Shown here: one piece after another, positions 32,520 through 42,716 of the stretch
Layout: each line of letters begins with the position of its first letter
Position numbering within the stretch: the stretch's first letter is position 1
Source of the DNA: Spinellus fusiger
Taxonomy: Eukaryota; Mucoromycota; Mucoromycetes; Mucorales; Phycomycetaceae
Direction: 5' to 3'
NCBI GenBank assembly: GCA_025094145.1
Contig: JALLLS010000098.1
Location: 75,001 to 117,716 of the forward strand
DNA length: 42,716 bases
Translations under genes and position numbers: made by a program
The notes under the pieces: generated by a model
Database searches by the model: none
The model's input: the letters and a program-made list of their open reading frames with translations, nothing else
Told to the model about the DNA's origin: nothing

Positions 32520-33300
32520 CATCTCAATTCCAATGTTACAGCCCTACATTATAGATATGCATATATTTCTTGTATTATCTTGAATGCAATATCTATTTAT
32601 TATTTCCACATAAAGAACATTCACCATCTACTTGGGATGCTTATTGTTTATTATTAAGACTATGTCGTTATATTTCTTCATCTGTATTTTTTCACATTAT
32701 TGCTATCTTATTCATTTTAATAGTTTTTACTAGGAGAACTATCAAAAGTCGACTGGGCATCAGGGCCTTGGATGAGTGTTTATTTGTATTTGTATCAACA
32801 AGTACATTTTGCTTTTCAGATGCTTAGTTGTAGGGTGTTTGTTTATTTTCAATATTAGCATAAGGAGTGTTTTGTATGTGACAATTCAAGCTGACACGTT
32901 TTCTTCAAGTGAATCACCAACATCATCAGTGACTAGAATCAAGACACTACAGAGATGTTTTGCTTTGATACACTCAGGGATAGAGGCAGCATGCTTCTTC
33001 AATGAAGCCAGTGTGGCTTTAAAATGAACCAAATCAGATTCTACCATTTCAAGAATGCCGATTAAACTGTGTCCAGAACATATTTTGTTGTAGACTTATA
33101 AAGCACCAACAATATTCTAGTCATTTGCCTTTGTGAAAAGTAGTGCATGAGTAAAAGAAAGGGGTGATGTTTGAATAGCAGAGGAACAAGTCATAATTCA
33201 CCAATTAGAATATGTGTGGATCATGTTTATTTGAGTGGGTTGTACCTCCTTTTTATCTTCTTTTCTATCTTTTTTCTATCTTACTGCATGGTGTAATGAA
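32520..33300. other. Unassigned stretch with weak coding signal
   Basis: Around 32880-33020 the plus strand reads SVTRIKTLQRCFALIHSG and IEAACFFNEASVALK, which looks protein-like but is not recognised. No start, splice sites or partners could be assigned; it may be an old gene or transposon fragment. Confidence 0.3.
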
Positions 33301-33515
33301 CAAACGTTGGATCATAAACTAAAGACTAACCAGATGCCTCCTCTTGTTAAGGTATAAACGTGCAAATGTTGAGAATACTGTCTCCCTTTGTTTTTGTTTT
33401 GTTTTAGTCTTTTGTTCTTCTTAGACATTCAAAGTGGATATGCTTACACGCTATACTTCATGGCTACTCAAGGGTGTGTCTGGTCAATTGCTATCCATTG
33501 TGTTGTTGCAATGTT
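33290..33515 (+). pseudogene. Spliced-looking gene fragment, copy 1, function unknown
   Basis: The plus strand reads TAWCNEQTLDHKL and KTNQMPPLVK up to 33351, then a GTATAAAC...TTCTTAG intron (about 33352-33425). The frame continues TFKVDMLTRYTSWLLK, GVSGQLLSIVLLQC and a TAA near 33513. The splice keeps the frame open. I do not recognise the protein. The second exon is homologous to 33933-34063. The start is not found, so it is most likely a gene fragment. Confidence 0.4.
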
Positions 33516-33547
33516 AATTTGACTCCTAAACATATGTTTGAAGGGCG

Positions 33548-33780
33548 TAATCTTGTGGGTTTCGTCTCATTATTGCACTGGGGAGTGTTACTATAAGTCA
33601 TCTAGGTTCAACAGCTAGGGGCCTGTAGTCTTGTGAACCAATTGCTTAATGTGATGGGGCTCGACCACAAGCCGCTTATCTCAGCAGATGGAAGTGTGTA
33701 ATCTTGCGGGCCGGGGATAACCTTGCGTGTCTTATCAGTGCGGGGGAGCCCGATCACAAGCCATTTACCTTCATCTATTT
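33548..33780. repeat. Diverged GC-rich tandem repeat, three units of about 75 bp
   Basis: Units start near 33548, 33626 and 33697, each beginning TGTA(A/G)TCTTG(T/C)G and carrying GTG.GGG..CC.ACAAGCC-like blocks. They are strikingly GC-rich relative to the surroundings and lie between the two fragment copies. A minus frame through them (33814-33608) is open but unrecognised. Confidence 0.4.
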
Positions 33781-33799
33781 TATGTACTGGGGTCATTTT

Positions 33800-34063
33800 A
33801 ACACCATCACACATGGAAGCAGGTCTGATAAACTTATCATTTGGTGGTTCTTACTCGGACAGGTAAAGAAAAAGACAAGAGAAATGGCAGAACAATAGAT
33901 ATCTTATCTCTTTTGTTGTTGTTGTTCTTAGACATCCAAGGTGGATATTTTTGCACTGTGTATTTCATGGCTATCTATGATATTGGTACGCTTGGTATTT
34001 GATTCAGTCTTGATCATTGTAGTGGCAAGGATCAGTCCAAAGCATAGCCTGACTAGAGTATAA
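33800..34063 (+). pseudogene. Spliced-looking gene fragment, copy 2, function unknown
   Basis: An exon ending ...ACTCGGACAG is followed by GTAAAGAAAAAG...TTGTTCTTAG (33861-33932) and then SKVDIFALCISWLSMIL, ending with TAA near 34061. About 60 bp around the 3' splice site match copy 1 (CTTAGACAT.CAA.GTGGATAT) at roughly 80%. Same unknown family; the remainder has diverged. Confidence 0.4.
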
Positions 34064-34139
34064 TGAGAGAGAGAGAATAGATAAAGAAGTGAGTCAAAGT
34101 GGCATCAAAGAAAGACTAATAATCCTTTGCTGTTATTAA

Positions 34140-34375
34140 ATAGAACTAGTAGCTGCTGAGATAAGATCCATTGAACTTAAAGTGTGTATTATGCCGCCAT
34201 ATTCCCTTGAGATGAATCCAATAGAGCAATGTTGGCTATTGTGAAGAGAAATGTGCACTGAGTTGCTCTCATGGAAGAAGAAAGTCTATCCAGTTGTGCT
34301 ATTGAAGCCTGACATTTGGTGACTCATAAAGACCCTTGTGGATTTGCTTGGTGTTTAAAGAATAAGACTCTGTAG
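34140..34375 (+). pseudogene. DDE transposase C-terminal remnant
   Basis: The plus strand reads a degraded PPYSLEMNPIEQCWLL followed by KRNVH and MEEESLSSCAIEA, matching the PPYSPxLNPIEECW block around the last catalytic acid of Tc1/IS630-like transposases. Only this fragment is recognisable. It ends just before Tc1-B2 at 34407. Confidence 0.7.
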
Positions 34376-34406
34376 TGTCTTTAAAAGATAACCCTGTAGT
34401 GCAATA

Positions 34407-35642
34407 CAGTGAGTTATTTATTTTATATATCTTTATATAATAAAACCGTTTCAGGCTTTGAATCTTCTGGCCAAAAATAATAAAAATGCCACAATTATAT
34501 ATGCATTATATATCTTTTCTTATTCTACCATCCTTTCACATTATTTATGCTAATTGATTCAATGTAGACTTTACTACTGTATTCTGAATTCTGAAGAGAT
34601 ACAAAGAAGCCTGCTCTTACCATCAAGTATAAGGAAATGAGACTTGCTTGGACCAAAGACAATGCTCATTGGATTGATGAGTAATGGCGTACCATTATCT
34701 GGTCAGATAAGTCAAGGCACCAACTCATCTCTCACAATAGCCACAACAAAGCCATCCGAAAAAATAATAATAGGAAGGGTTACTCCCAAAGAATATGAAG
34801 CCCATCGTAAAGTTTAGCAGCGGTAGGGTAATAGCGTGTGACTCTATGTCTGGTAAAAATGTGAGAAGACTATGCCCTGTAAATAGCAATATTGATGGCC
34901 CCAGGTACATTGAGATCTTGGAAGAGTACTCTACTGATCTGACCTGTATTTATGACCTGAATCCAGAAAGTGGTTATGTTCTTAGGAGGATACTGCCAGT
35001 AGCCACAGGTGCAAGGTGGCAAAGGAATAGAAAGAAATAGTGGGTGTGATTACCATGGACTGGCCTTCACAAGGCCCTGATCTAAACCTTAGAGTACCTT
35101 GGAGACATTTCTGACCTTGTTTCGAAAAAAAAAGATAACCGTCCAAAGTATACTTAGGGATCTGGAGGCTGCTTTATTTCTTTGATATTCAAGAAATACC
35201 ACTATAAAAGATCAACAGCCTGATTGAGAGAACTCCTTGGGGATGCAAAGTTGTCATTGAAGCAAAGGGTGGTAGTACTAAATGTTAAGACTTTTTGTCT
35301 AATATACCTATATCTTAATATTCTATTGACCTAATCTATGTTTTATATGAGTTTGAAGTTTCTACTATATGTTTAATGTATCTTTTAATAATAATAAAAC
35401 AGGTAGAATGACATGACACAAGAAATAGAGTTGTAGAATCTAAAGCATGCGAGTGTTTCTTTCGATGTATGTTGTTTTATTCATAAACCAAATCATTTAC
35501 AAAGTATTCTATTCTATTCTATTTTATATACAGTAAGTGAATTCATACATATCAACAGTATTATGAGAAAAACTTCCTATGTTTACTATATTCAATTTAA
35601 GTTAAATTTATTGTAGTCGTCCATCTATTTAATAACTCACTG
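34407..35642 (+). mobile_element. Tc1-B family relic, internally deleted (Tc1-B2)
   Basis: Ends start CAGTGAGTTATT as in Tc1-B. TA lies on the left (34405-34406); the right side reads TG, probably mutated. Inside, the plus strand matches the Tc1-B transposase region: TCTGAATTCTGAAGAGATAC near 34585, ACTCCCAAAGAAT.TGAA near 34785, GATGGCCCCAG.TACA near 34893, and the 3' region ACTTTTTGTCTAATA near 35290. The DNA-binding half is shortened by an internal deletion between about 34480 and 34560. Catalytic blocks (for example WSDKS for WSDE) are mutated and frames broken. Inactive. Confidence 0.85.
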
Positions 35643-37420
35643 TGTAAATTTATCTAACACATATTATACTATATAGGTACTTATAGCTTGAAAGGCATAA
35701 GTAATTATGAACATATATGTTTGCTATGATAAAAAGAACCTTACCAGACATACAATAATACTGCAATGAACATGTATTATATTGGAAAACTGAATAATGT
35801 ACCTGCAAAAGGTACATAATTAGATATATATTTAATGAAATGAAATGATTAGTATACAAAGAAACAATAATTATATTATGGCATACTTTCCATATTATTG
35901 TATAGATTGGAGTTTTAAACACTGACGAACGTTTATCTACATCCCGAGATATGCATTCTCTCACTAATCATATTAGAGAAAAACAACAGAGAGTGGCAAA
36001 CAAAGTGATTAGGGTACATTTAAAATTATTTATCTTGGTGTTGAGGACTTTTTTGACATAAATATACAAGTAAACAATAAGAGATATCTCTGTAATATAG
36101 GCTTTTATTTCATTTTACAAGAATAATAGTTTATAGTCCTATTGTTATTATACCATGATATAATTGATTTCAACATCATGTATCATTTCCAAAAGACTTA
36201 ATTTATTTCTTCTTATCAATTTTTTTTTTGTAAAAATAATAATACTACTAGTAAATTCACGTAGATATACAATAATATCACATAAAAAGTACTATATATT
36301 TGTTAGTAGGGTGTTCTTCAACAGGAGTGGAAGAGAGATAGAGAGAGAGAGAGAAATAATTTCTATCTCTTTTTCTTTTTGCTTTTATAATCAAAATATA
36401 AAATACCTGTGATTCTATTTACATAATGTCTCTTGAGTAAGGTATGATATTATAACATTATTCTATAAACTTGGGTACAAGTTAAGGTCTACTGTTTCGA
36501 GCTCAGAGTGAATTTCTTCGCTTGACTGCTTCATTATTATGACCATAGCTCTATGAAATCCTTATAGACAGGTGTCATAATTTCAACACATAGAGATTAT
36601 ATTTCTCTTTTTCATAAATCAAACTTTTAATGGACAAATAATGCTATTTTCTATATCTGTCTTGTCGCATATTAGTTTTAAGCAGCTGGTGACTGTATAG
36701 CTGAACAACTGTCTGGGCTGAATGGCTGATCTGATATTCCACATCACTGGCAATGTCAACTACAGCTCTAGTACTGGAGATAGGCATATTATTTATTTTA
36801 TCCATACTTATAATGAGTTTTAAATGAACTTAATGTGTGAGAGAAGTATCTCAATAGGTTTAGTATCAAGGCAATGCGATCAATAGAACACATGTCAAAG
36901 TGCGGTGAAATCTAATGAGTTCTACAACCTCAGTATCCAATTGTTTCTTTGAATTTCACTGTCACATACATCTTATTCCATAGATGTAATGAATCAATGC
37001 TTCAATTTAAGAATTAATAGACACATATTAAATTATTAGATTCGGGAAGGCTTCACTGATAATGCCAAGAAATAAAGAGAAAAGAATACAATCGAACAAC
37101 GCTGTCTAGAAGGAAGAGTGTCGTCGGATATCGAAATAGGAGAGCCTGTTAGACTGAATCACGACATCCGATCTATATCGTTGAGCTTGTTTTTTTAAAA
37201 ATACACAGACACTTAATGCCCTGACTGTGCTGAGATGACTGAGAAGGAAATATATGGAAGACAGTATACTCAGTAGGACTATAGAGCAGACTGACTCTTT
37301 CAATGCCATAGGAGCCTACTTCTTCTATCCAAAAGCATACTCTTTACTGTGAGAACATAATAATACACATTAATTTATAGTCACAGTGGCAGGACCAATC
37401 ATCACACAGAATCAGATGAA
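35643..37420. other. AT-rich stretch without recognisable genes
   Basis: A GA microsatellite lies at 36331-36355. A minus frame at 37106-37309 starts with ATG and a hydrophobic stretch (MALKESVCSIVLLSILSSIY) and could be a small secreted protein, but nothing supports it. Nothing else seen. Confidence 0.4.
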
Positions 37421-37775
37421 AACATTTTCCCACCTGACTCTATCTCTATAGCAGCCACCCACAGCCGTCCTTTTTATTTTCAACAGCCGAATCCTGTAAT
37501 TCACTCAGCAGTCATTATTAAGTCACAGATTTGCATCTCCTACCCTAGTCAAAAAGGTATAAACATCCGCTTTATTTCCACACCTTTTCTTTTCTCTCTA
37601 CCATCGGAAGCATTAATTGAAGAGACAGTGAGAGTTGACTTTATCATGAAACATCTCTAATCTGAAATTATGCTTGGTGTAATGGGAGTTATTTACTCTT
37701 ATGACCTATCAATTCCATAGAGTAGTCTCTTTTTAAGAGAATACTTTGTGCTTGGTAGTTTATAGTGTGTACTCA

Positions 37776-38185
37776 CCTTCGCCTCTTTCTGCATTCTTGA
37801 TGTGGTCGCTAGACATGGTTATGCGTTTATATTATTAAGCATCCTGTCTGCTTCCCTCCATCTTTAGGTTTGTAGGAGGTGTGCTGGGTGGCCTATGGAT
37901 TGTGACTATGGATTGTGTGGAAGCAGGAGTGATGGATACAAGTGGGTCGCTCCTGCTTGTAGGCTCAGGATTTTTCAAGGCTCGCCCTTTTTTGCCTGGA
38001 CCCTTTGTCGTGCTACCTGCGGCAATGTCGTAAACAATTAAGAAAATGATAATAAGCAGTCTATTCTACTGTGGCTTTATATATATATATATATCTATAA
38101 TGAGGATAGATTAGTCATAATAATAATAGACAGTGAAGAAGTGTGTGTATGTTTTACTTGCTAGGTGTACTCATCACACTGCTTG
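37776..38185 (-). CDS. Possible small spliced gene, function unknown
   Basis: On the minus strand an ATG near 38181 gives MSTPS, then a GTAAAAC donor and an AGGTAG acceptor near 38013 that continue TTKGPGKKGRALKNPEPTS and RSDPLVSITPASTQSIVTI in one open frame to about 37840. The segment is GC-richer than its surroundings and Lys/Pro/Ser-rich. A further stretch reading MSSDHIKNAERGEG with a following GTGAGT donor lies at 37816-37777. How the pieces join is unclear. The plus strand of 37868-38031 is open too (FVGGVLGGLWIV...), so strand choice is uncertain. Confidence 0.25.
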
Positions 38186-38419
38186 ACTTTGTAAAGGACT
38201 TCTTGGTGAATAGACAATGAGTGCCGCTTTAACTCTCGACCCCACAACAGAACAGAGCCCAGCTTACTTTACTTATTCTGCGTACTTCCAACGACCACCG
38301 CAGATTAAAAGTGCTGTGTCTGTTATGATGTGTAGCCACCGCACAACCACGACCCCTCCCGCTAATAGCCAGGCACTGTCTGCTATAGACACCCTAACAA
38401 GCAAATAACACCCGCACCT

Positions 38420-41400
38420 GGGCATGTACTGTCTTTAGTCAACACAACGCACTGAAGTTCAACAACAACGTCATCCCTCATCCACTCAATAGAAAATAGA
38501 CTCTAGAGTTATTTTTGTTTGGAAAAAAAGTTGTTCTTTGAGAAGCATCATCTTCAACATCGCGAGTCATCTAGAAACACAGTCTCAGTTGTTTGAGTCT
38601 ATCACTGCTTATTGCTCTTTGCACTGGGATATACACTATTATTATTATGGCTTTTCTTAATACATACCACAGACCCACTCAGAGAAAAGATAGACTCTTC
38701 ACCACCAGTCCTCATGGCAACTGAACACACACTATTCGAGTCATACCATAGACTTTTATCAGGAACTCCTGTTTATTCATGGGTATCTTCAATACAAGAT
38801 TAATATCAACAGCTGTTTACAAGAAAGTAGGCTGGAAACTATTCAGACTGATGTGTAGGTTGTGGCTGTAGGCTTGTTTCCATTCTTCTTTCTCATTGAC
38901 TGTAGTTTGGCTGTGATTCTGTAAGTATAATAGCTGTTGGTTATCCACAAAAAAGGAGTGGATTTAGGCCACAAACAACACATTCTACCCTGCTATCTTT
39001 CTTCTGAACTCATTATACTCTCATCGTCAAGCAGTGTCCGGCGCATCTACACAGCCTGTACTGGTCATGTTCTCGTTTCTATTTACTTGTCTTTTGGGCC
39101 CTTTACTCTACAGTCATGATTTAGGAAGAGTCGGTTCAGTTATTTGACTAACACTTATAGGCATCAGATCCAATAGAAATAACTGTGGTGGATGTTATTT
39201 TTTCAGCTATCTAAGAAGAGTGTTATGCGTTTGCACCTGGAGAACTATTACAGTAGGTACTCAAGACACTTTCTGGTAGTAGGTCTGGTTTGGATGTTAC
39301 ACTCTAGGACATCCTTTATTTTGCATGTGTAACCACTTGCTAAATGTTAACACCAGACAGTGGGTAATAGGTAGTGTGCTTTGATTAAAAATATCATATT
39401 AGATAAAAGATACTTAGTAGAAAGAAGACAGATATCAGACTACTTCATTTATTTAATACACCATAAAGCCATCTATACTATGCAAACAAGCCTACAATAT
39501 ATACTCATTTGAAAAGGATGAAGGGGCAATAAGAGCTTTAATGCATTCTCATGCTATCGCAACACTTGTGCCAATATATCATCTCATGCTACTGTCATGG
39601 ATCTGTTCTGGTGACAATTACATTGAAATGAGTGCAATCACTGATGTGTATAGCCAACACTTTTTTGTTTGTAACTGAGCAACCACTGTCAGCCTTATGG
39701 CATGTCATTAGCATCCCACCACTTTCATACATATTATATTGTTTCCTTTAGACTGTCATCAGCAACTTAATTATAATACACATGCTTCCTTGCATTGACT
39801 TTTTTGTACTATTAGTGTATGATTCTCTCTACTGGATATGCATTCTATAGTCAAATCCACTACTCTTTTCTGACATCCCATATTATTAATAATGCTTGTT
39901 GAGGAATAGTTATGTGGTGTATATGTTCAGATAGAACACTATTTGAACATTACAGAATGGTTGCTATATCAAACACAGATAACAATGGGACAAGATAATA
40001 ATATCAAAATACACCAAGTGGAAGGTAATTATCAAGGTAGTACTCAAACATTAATAAATGAAATTGATATTTACTTTGGACAACTCCTCTAAGCTATATA
40101 ATTGTGTTCTATGATATGTCTGTTTTGGCCAGCAGGATAATGAGTGCAGTTGATATGTAAAATGTAAATGAGATGGCAGATATATGTATAGTAGAAACTA
40201 TCAGTGGTTGCGTATGTACCTTTTCATTTTATTTTGCATTAAATCCAAGCTGTAGAATTGTGACTTTCCACTATTCTTAAGCCTGTCCCTACATGTGTTG
40301 CTGTATGAGTGAGGATAAAGTAGACTGACTGACTGTAGACTTGCATTCATGCAGGATGATTCTTTTGCCGATCCTATATTGCTGTCAAATATACTGCCTC
40401 TACTGTTATATTTCATTCATCTGGCATTGTATGGATGATATTTCATGTGTCAATAATAATTAGTTTAATAAAAAAATGAGTACACTGTAGTAACAAGAAA
40501 GAGAAGGTATGAAATGTGTAGTGCTGATGATAGTAACAACTTCTATATTACACTGTGGATGACTAGATATTTCTTTGACTATATGATTGGAATCTCCTTT
40601 TGACCCAATATCAGGTAGAGTCTTTTATTTATATTACATCGTGCCATACCACACCACACACATTACAGATGTGCTCCCATTTTTCACTCTTTTGTTTAAT
40701 ATATTACATAAATAGATTTATTTTATTTTGATTAAGCATATAATAGTAAAATAGGTAGCAGTTATGAAGAACTTTTTTATCTACTGAGAAAATACACAAA
40801 TGTCTCATAAGAATACATCTTTAGGTACATTGATGATGGTATTAGATGCTGTTACTGCGAAATTAACAAACTCGTGTGTTTTGAATGATTTCATATTTAG
40901 AAATAAGATGTATGCCTTTGTCATAATCTAAAATGATAGTCATGTGTATTAGTATTATAACTATCAGCAATGTGTTATTACGCCAAAGCCAACCAGGTCT
41001 AAAAAAACAATTATATACTGTTTTCACCATTCTTTATTACAAATAACTGTATGTTCTACTCAATAAGATAGTGGTCTGCTATCTTATGTCTGTTGTTAGG
41101 CATTTTCCACCACACAGCACTTGGTACTCTCTGTCTTTTGTCTTTGTTCTCATCTGTATTTAGTAGTCTTGATATCTTGACTAGTTCTTAACAATATAAT
41201 TATATTACTAAATCATTTCTATATGAAAAAATAGAACACACATATCTAATAAGATATGCCATCTACAAATAGGGAACTACTGTTAATGTAGTTCCTCTTA
41301 TTCTGAATTATTTTGATTGAATTATTTTGTTGAGTTCAATTGGCATTGATCAGAGTCAAGAAGAGATACTTCTGTTTGGACAGATAAGGTATGTGACGCC

Positions 41401-42415
41401 TTAATCTAAATGAGTTGTTGGAAGGAAGTGATTTGATAACTAATCAGTGATTAATTATATTGTCAATGTAGTCACAACACATTTGGTGATTACACATCTA
41501 GATTATACAGTAGCAGCAATAAAAATGTATTGTGTTTTTATTGTATTTAGTGATATATATATGTCATTCTAAGAATATTGGTGTATGTGTGAATAATACA
41601 CTAAAGAAGTTAGTGGTAATCCTTAGATTAGATACCTAGAGAATGTATTATATATAAATATCTAGTAAGAAATACTATACACTATTTAATAGATTTACTT
41701 ATCAATTAATCTCACCACTCATTATTTCCAATAGAACTATGCCTCAGATTGAATGGTTATTATTATCTATATCCTCAATGGTTCCTACAGTTAATAGTTA
41801 TGGGATTTACAGATGGCTTAACAGAATAAAATATCTTGTTGTAGATCGAGCCATGAACATCATGGTGACTTCTAATCTATATAGCCTATCTGCATTCTCT
41901 TTTTAGATGGAGATAGTAACTCGATGACATTCTACCAGAATACTTGAATCATTAGTTCTCCTACAAAATTAACTTTAAAGAAGGCATATATATCCCAGTT
42001 GCTAAGCTCTACAATATCTGTTCAAACAGGCCTACAGGATAGTGTATAAATTTTAGAGCCGTTTTCTATGTTGTAGCATCGCCGTACTTTTAGATGTTCA
42101 AAGACAGTAAATGATCTTAAAGATATAAAATATGCAAGAGTCAAAGTACAAGGCAGTCTCTTGACTGAAGCCATACTATAAAATATAAGCTACTCTTATT
42201 TTTCATTACTATTAAAACGTATTTAAACACAGCCTATGAATGAAATCAATAACAAGGACCCATCTATGCATTGGTATCAGACTTTATTTAACTACATGTG
42301 TAGACTTGTTTTGATGGAAGAGCAGTGTAAGACAAAAGTCTGTACCATGATGGACTTTTGTTATAGACAGATGACTTTTGATAGCACATCAGAATAGAAT
42401 GGTATCAACATGCTA
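38420..42415. other. AT-rich gene-free stretch
   Basis: Plus frames at 38612-38803 (hydrophobic start) and 38937-39119, and a minus frame at 40201-40416, show no motif and are likely chance. No tRNA, rRNA or transposon end was recognised between 39.2 and 42.4 kb. Confidence 0.45.
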
Positions 42416-42424
42416 TTCAAAAGA

Positions 42425-42640
42425 GTAAAAGAAGAAGAAAATAAAAATAAAAACAAAAAAAGAAGACACCTATGAATCCGTAGGATCGACATAGGATTTG
42501 CGTCCTCCGCCTCAGGGCTAACTCAGAGGAATCAGCCTTACAGGACTTAAATCCCGAGTTCGAATCGAGCTCGGGATTCCCAGAGTAGAAACCGCGACCA
42601 CTACCAACTACGCCAACTCCTACTCTGTAACTATAATAAC
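42425..42640 (-). mobile_element. tRNA-derived SINE-like sequence
   Basis: Minus strand: an A-box-like TGGCGTAGTTGG (42615-42604) and a B-box-like GATTCGAACTC (42566-42556), 37 nt apart, as in an RNA polymerase III promoter. The region between can form a D-arm and an anticodon-like arm, and CTCGATTCGAACTCGGG forms a T-arm. However, the acceptor stem does not pair, so it is not a working tRNA. A non-tRNA body of about 90 bp follows, then a T-rich tail (42455-42421 on the minus strand). This is the layout of a tRNA-derived SINE; a lone tRNA pseudogene is the alternative. Only one copy is in the window. Confidence 0.5.
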
Positions 42641-42716
42641 ACCGCCATTGTGTAGTGTCGATTTTTGGCCAAGCCACTAGAGGACAGCCCACCATGGTGC
42701 CTTTCTCCCTTTCTCC

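Noticed and set aside
33608..33814. Minus-strand frame (68 codons, KMTPVHKIDEGKWLV...) as a gene
   Set aside because: It lies across diverged GC-rich tandem units and has no recognisable motif or partner exons.
42550..42578. Perfect 9-bp hairpin as a bacterial-type rho-independent terminator
   Set aside because: The window is eukaryotic and no T run follows the hairpin; it overlaps a B-box-like motif, so a tRNA-like origin explains it better.
1..42716. CRISPR arrays, rRNA genes, bacterial operons or a viral genome
   Set aside because: No regularly spaced repeats with unique spacers, no rRNA-like blocks, and coding genes carry spliceosomal introns. No viral structural or replication gene was recognised.

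Overview
This 42.7 kb window is eukaryotic and almost certainly comes from a fungus. The host genes have short GT-AG introns (57-122 bp) and encode a PTS2-type peroxisomal thiolase, an EFM4-like elongation-factor methyltransferase, a DHHC palmitoyltransferase, an ATF6-like bZIP factor and an eIF4E-binding protein. Intergenic DNA is AT-rich and full of Tc1/mariner and LINE elements. A Fanzor/TnpB-like relic and this gene mix fit an early-diverging lineage, most likely Mucoromycota, but the species assignment is inference.

Layout. 1-635: 5' part of a DHHC palmitoyltransferase on the minus strand, running off the left edge. 636-3.7 kb: gene-free. 3.7-4.6 kb: Tc1 relic. 5.0-6.4 kb: Fanzor/TnpB-like pseudogene with an intron. 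8.4-17.8 kb: transposon nest, made of a dispersed repeat, a complete but inactive Tc1 element (A), an ORF2-less LINE on the minus strand, a second Tc1 element (B), and a nearly intact LINE on the plus strand. 17.8-18.4 kb: second Fanzor-like relic. 20.6-28.9 kb: gene island with thiolase (+), bZIP factor (-), EFM4 methyltransferase (+) and eIF4E-binding protein (-). Both gene pairs are convergent, and the stop codons of the second pair lie only 9 bp apart. 30.3-32.0 kb: decayed protoporphyrinogen oxidase gene. 32.2-32.5 kb: MITE. 33.3-35.6 kb: duplicated spliced-looking fragments and two more transposase relics. 35.7-42.4 kb: AT-rich DNA with no convincing gene apart from a weak small-gene candidate near 38 kb. 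Right edge: tRNA-derived, SINE-like sequence on the minus strand.

The host genes are unrelated housekeeping functions and do not form a pathway: lipid modification, peroxisomal beta-oxidation, stress-type transcription, eEF1A methylation and translation/mRNA control. The most notable material is in the mobile DNA: (i) two Fanzor-like relics (eukaryotic TnpB relatives) in direct orientation about 12 kb apart, one with a clean spliceosomal intron; (ii) a LINE derivative that keeps ORF1 and the 3' end but has lost almost all of ORF2, inserted with a 16-bp target duplication across the tip of a Tc1 element; (iii) an autonomous-type LINE whose ORF1 stop and ORF2 start overlap as ATGA, with ORF2 interrupted by only one in-frame stop.

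Exon coordinates were worked out by hand from splice consensus, reading phase and family similarity recalled from memory. No database search was possible.
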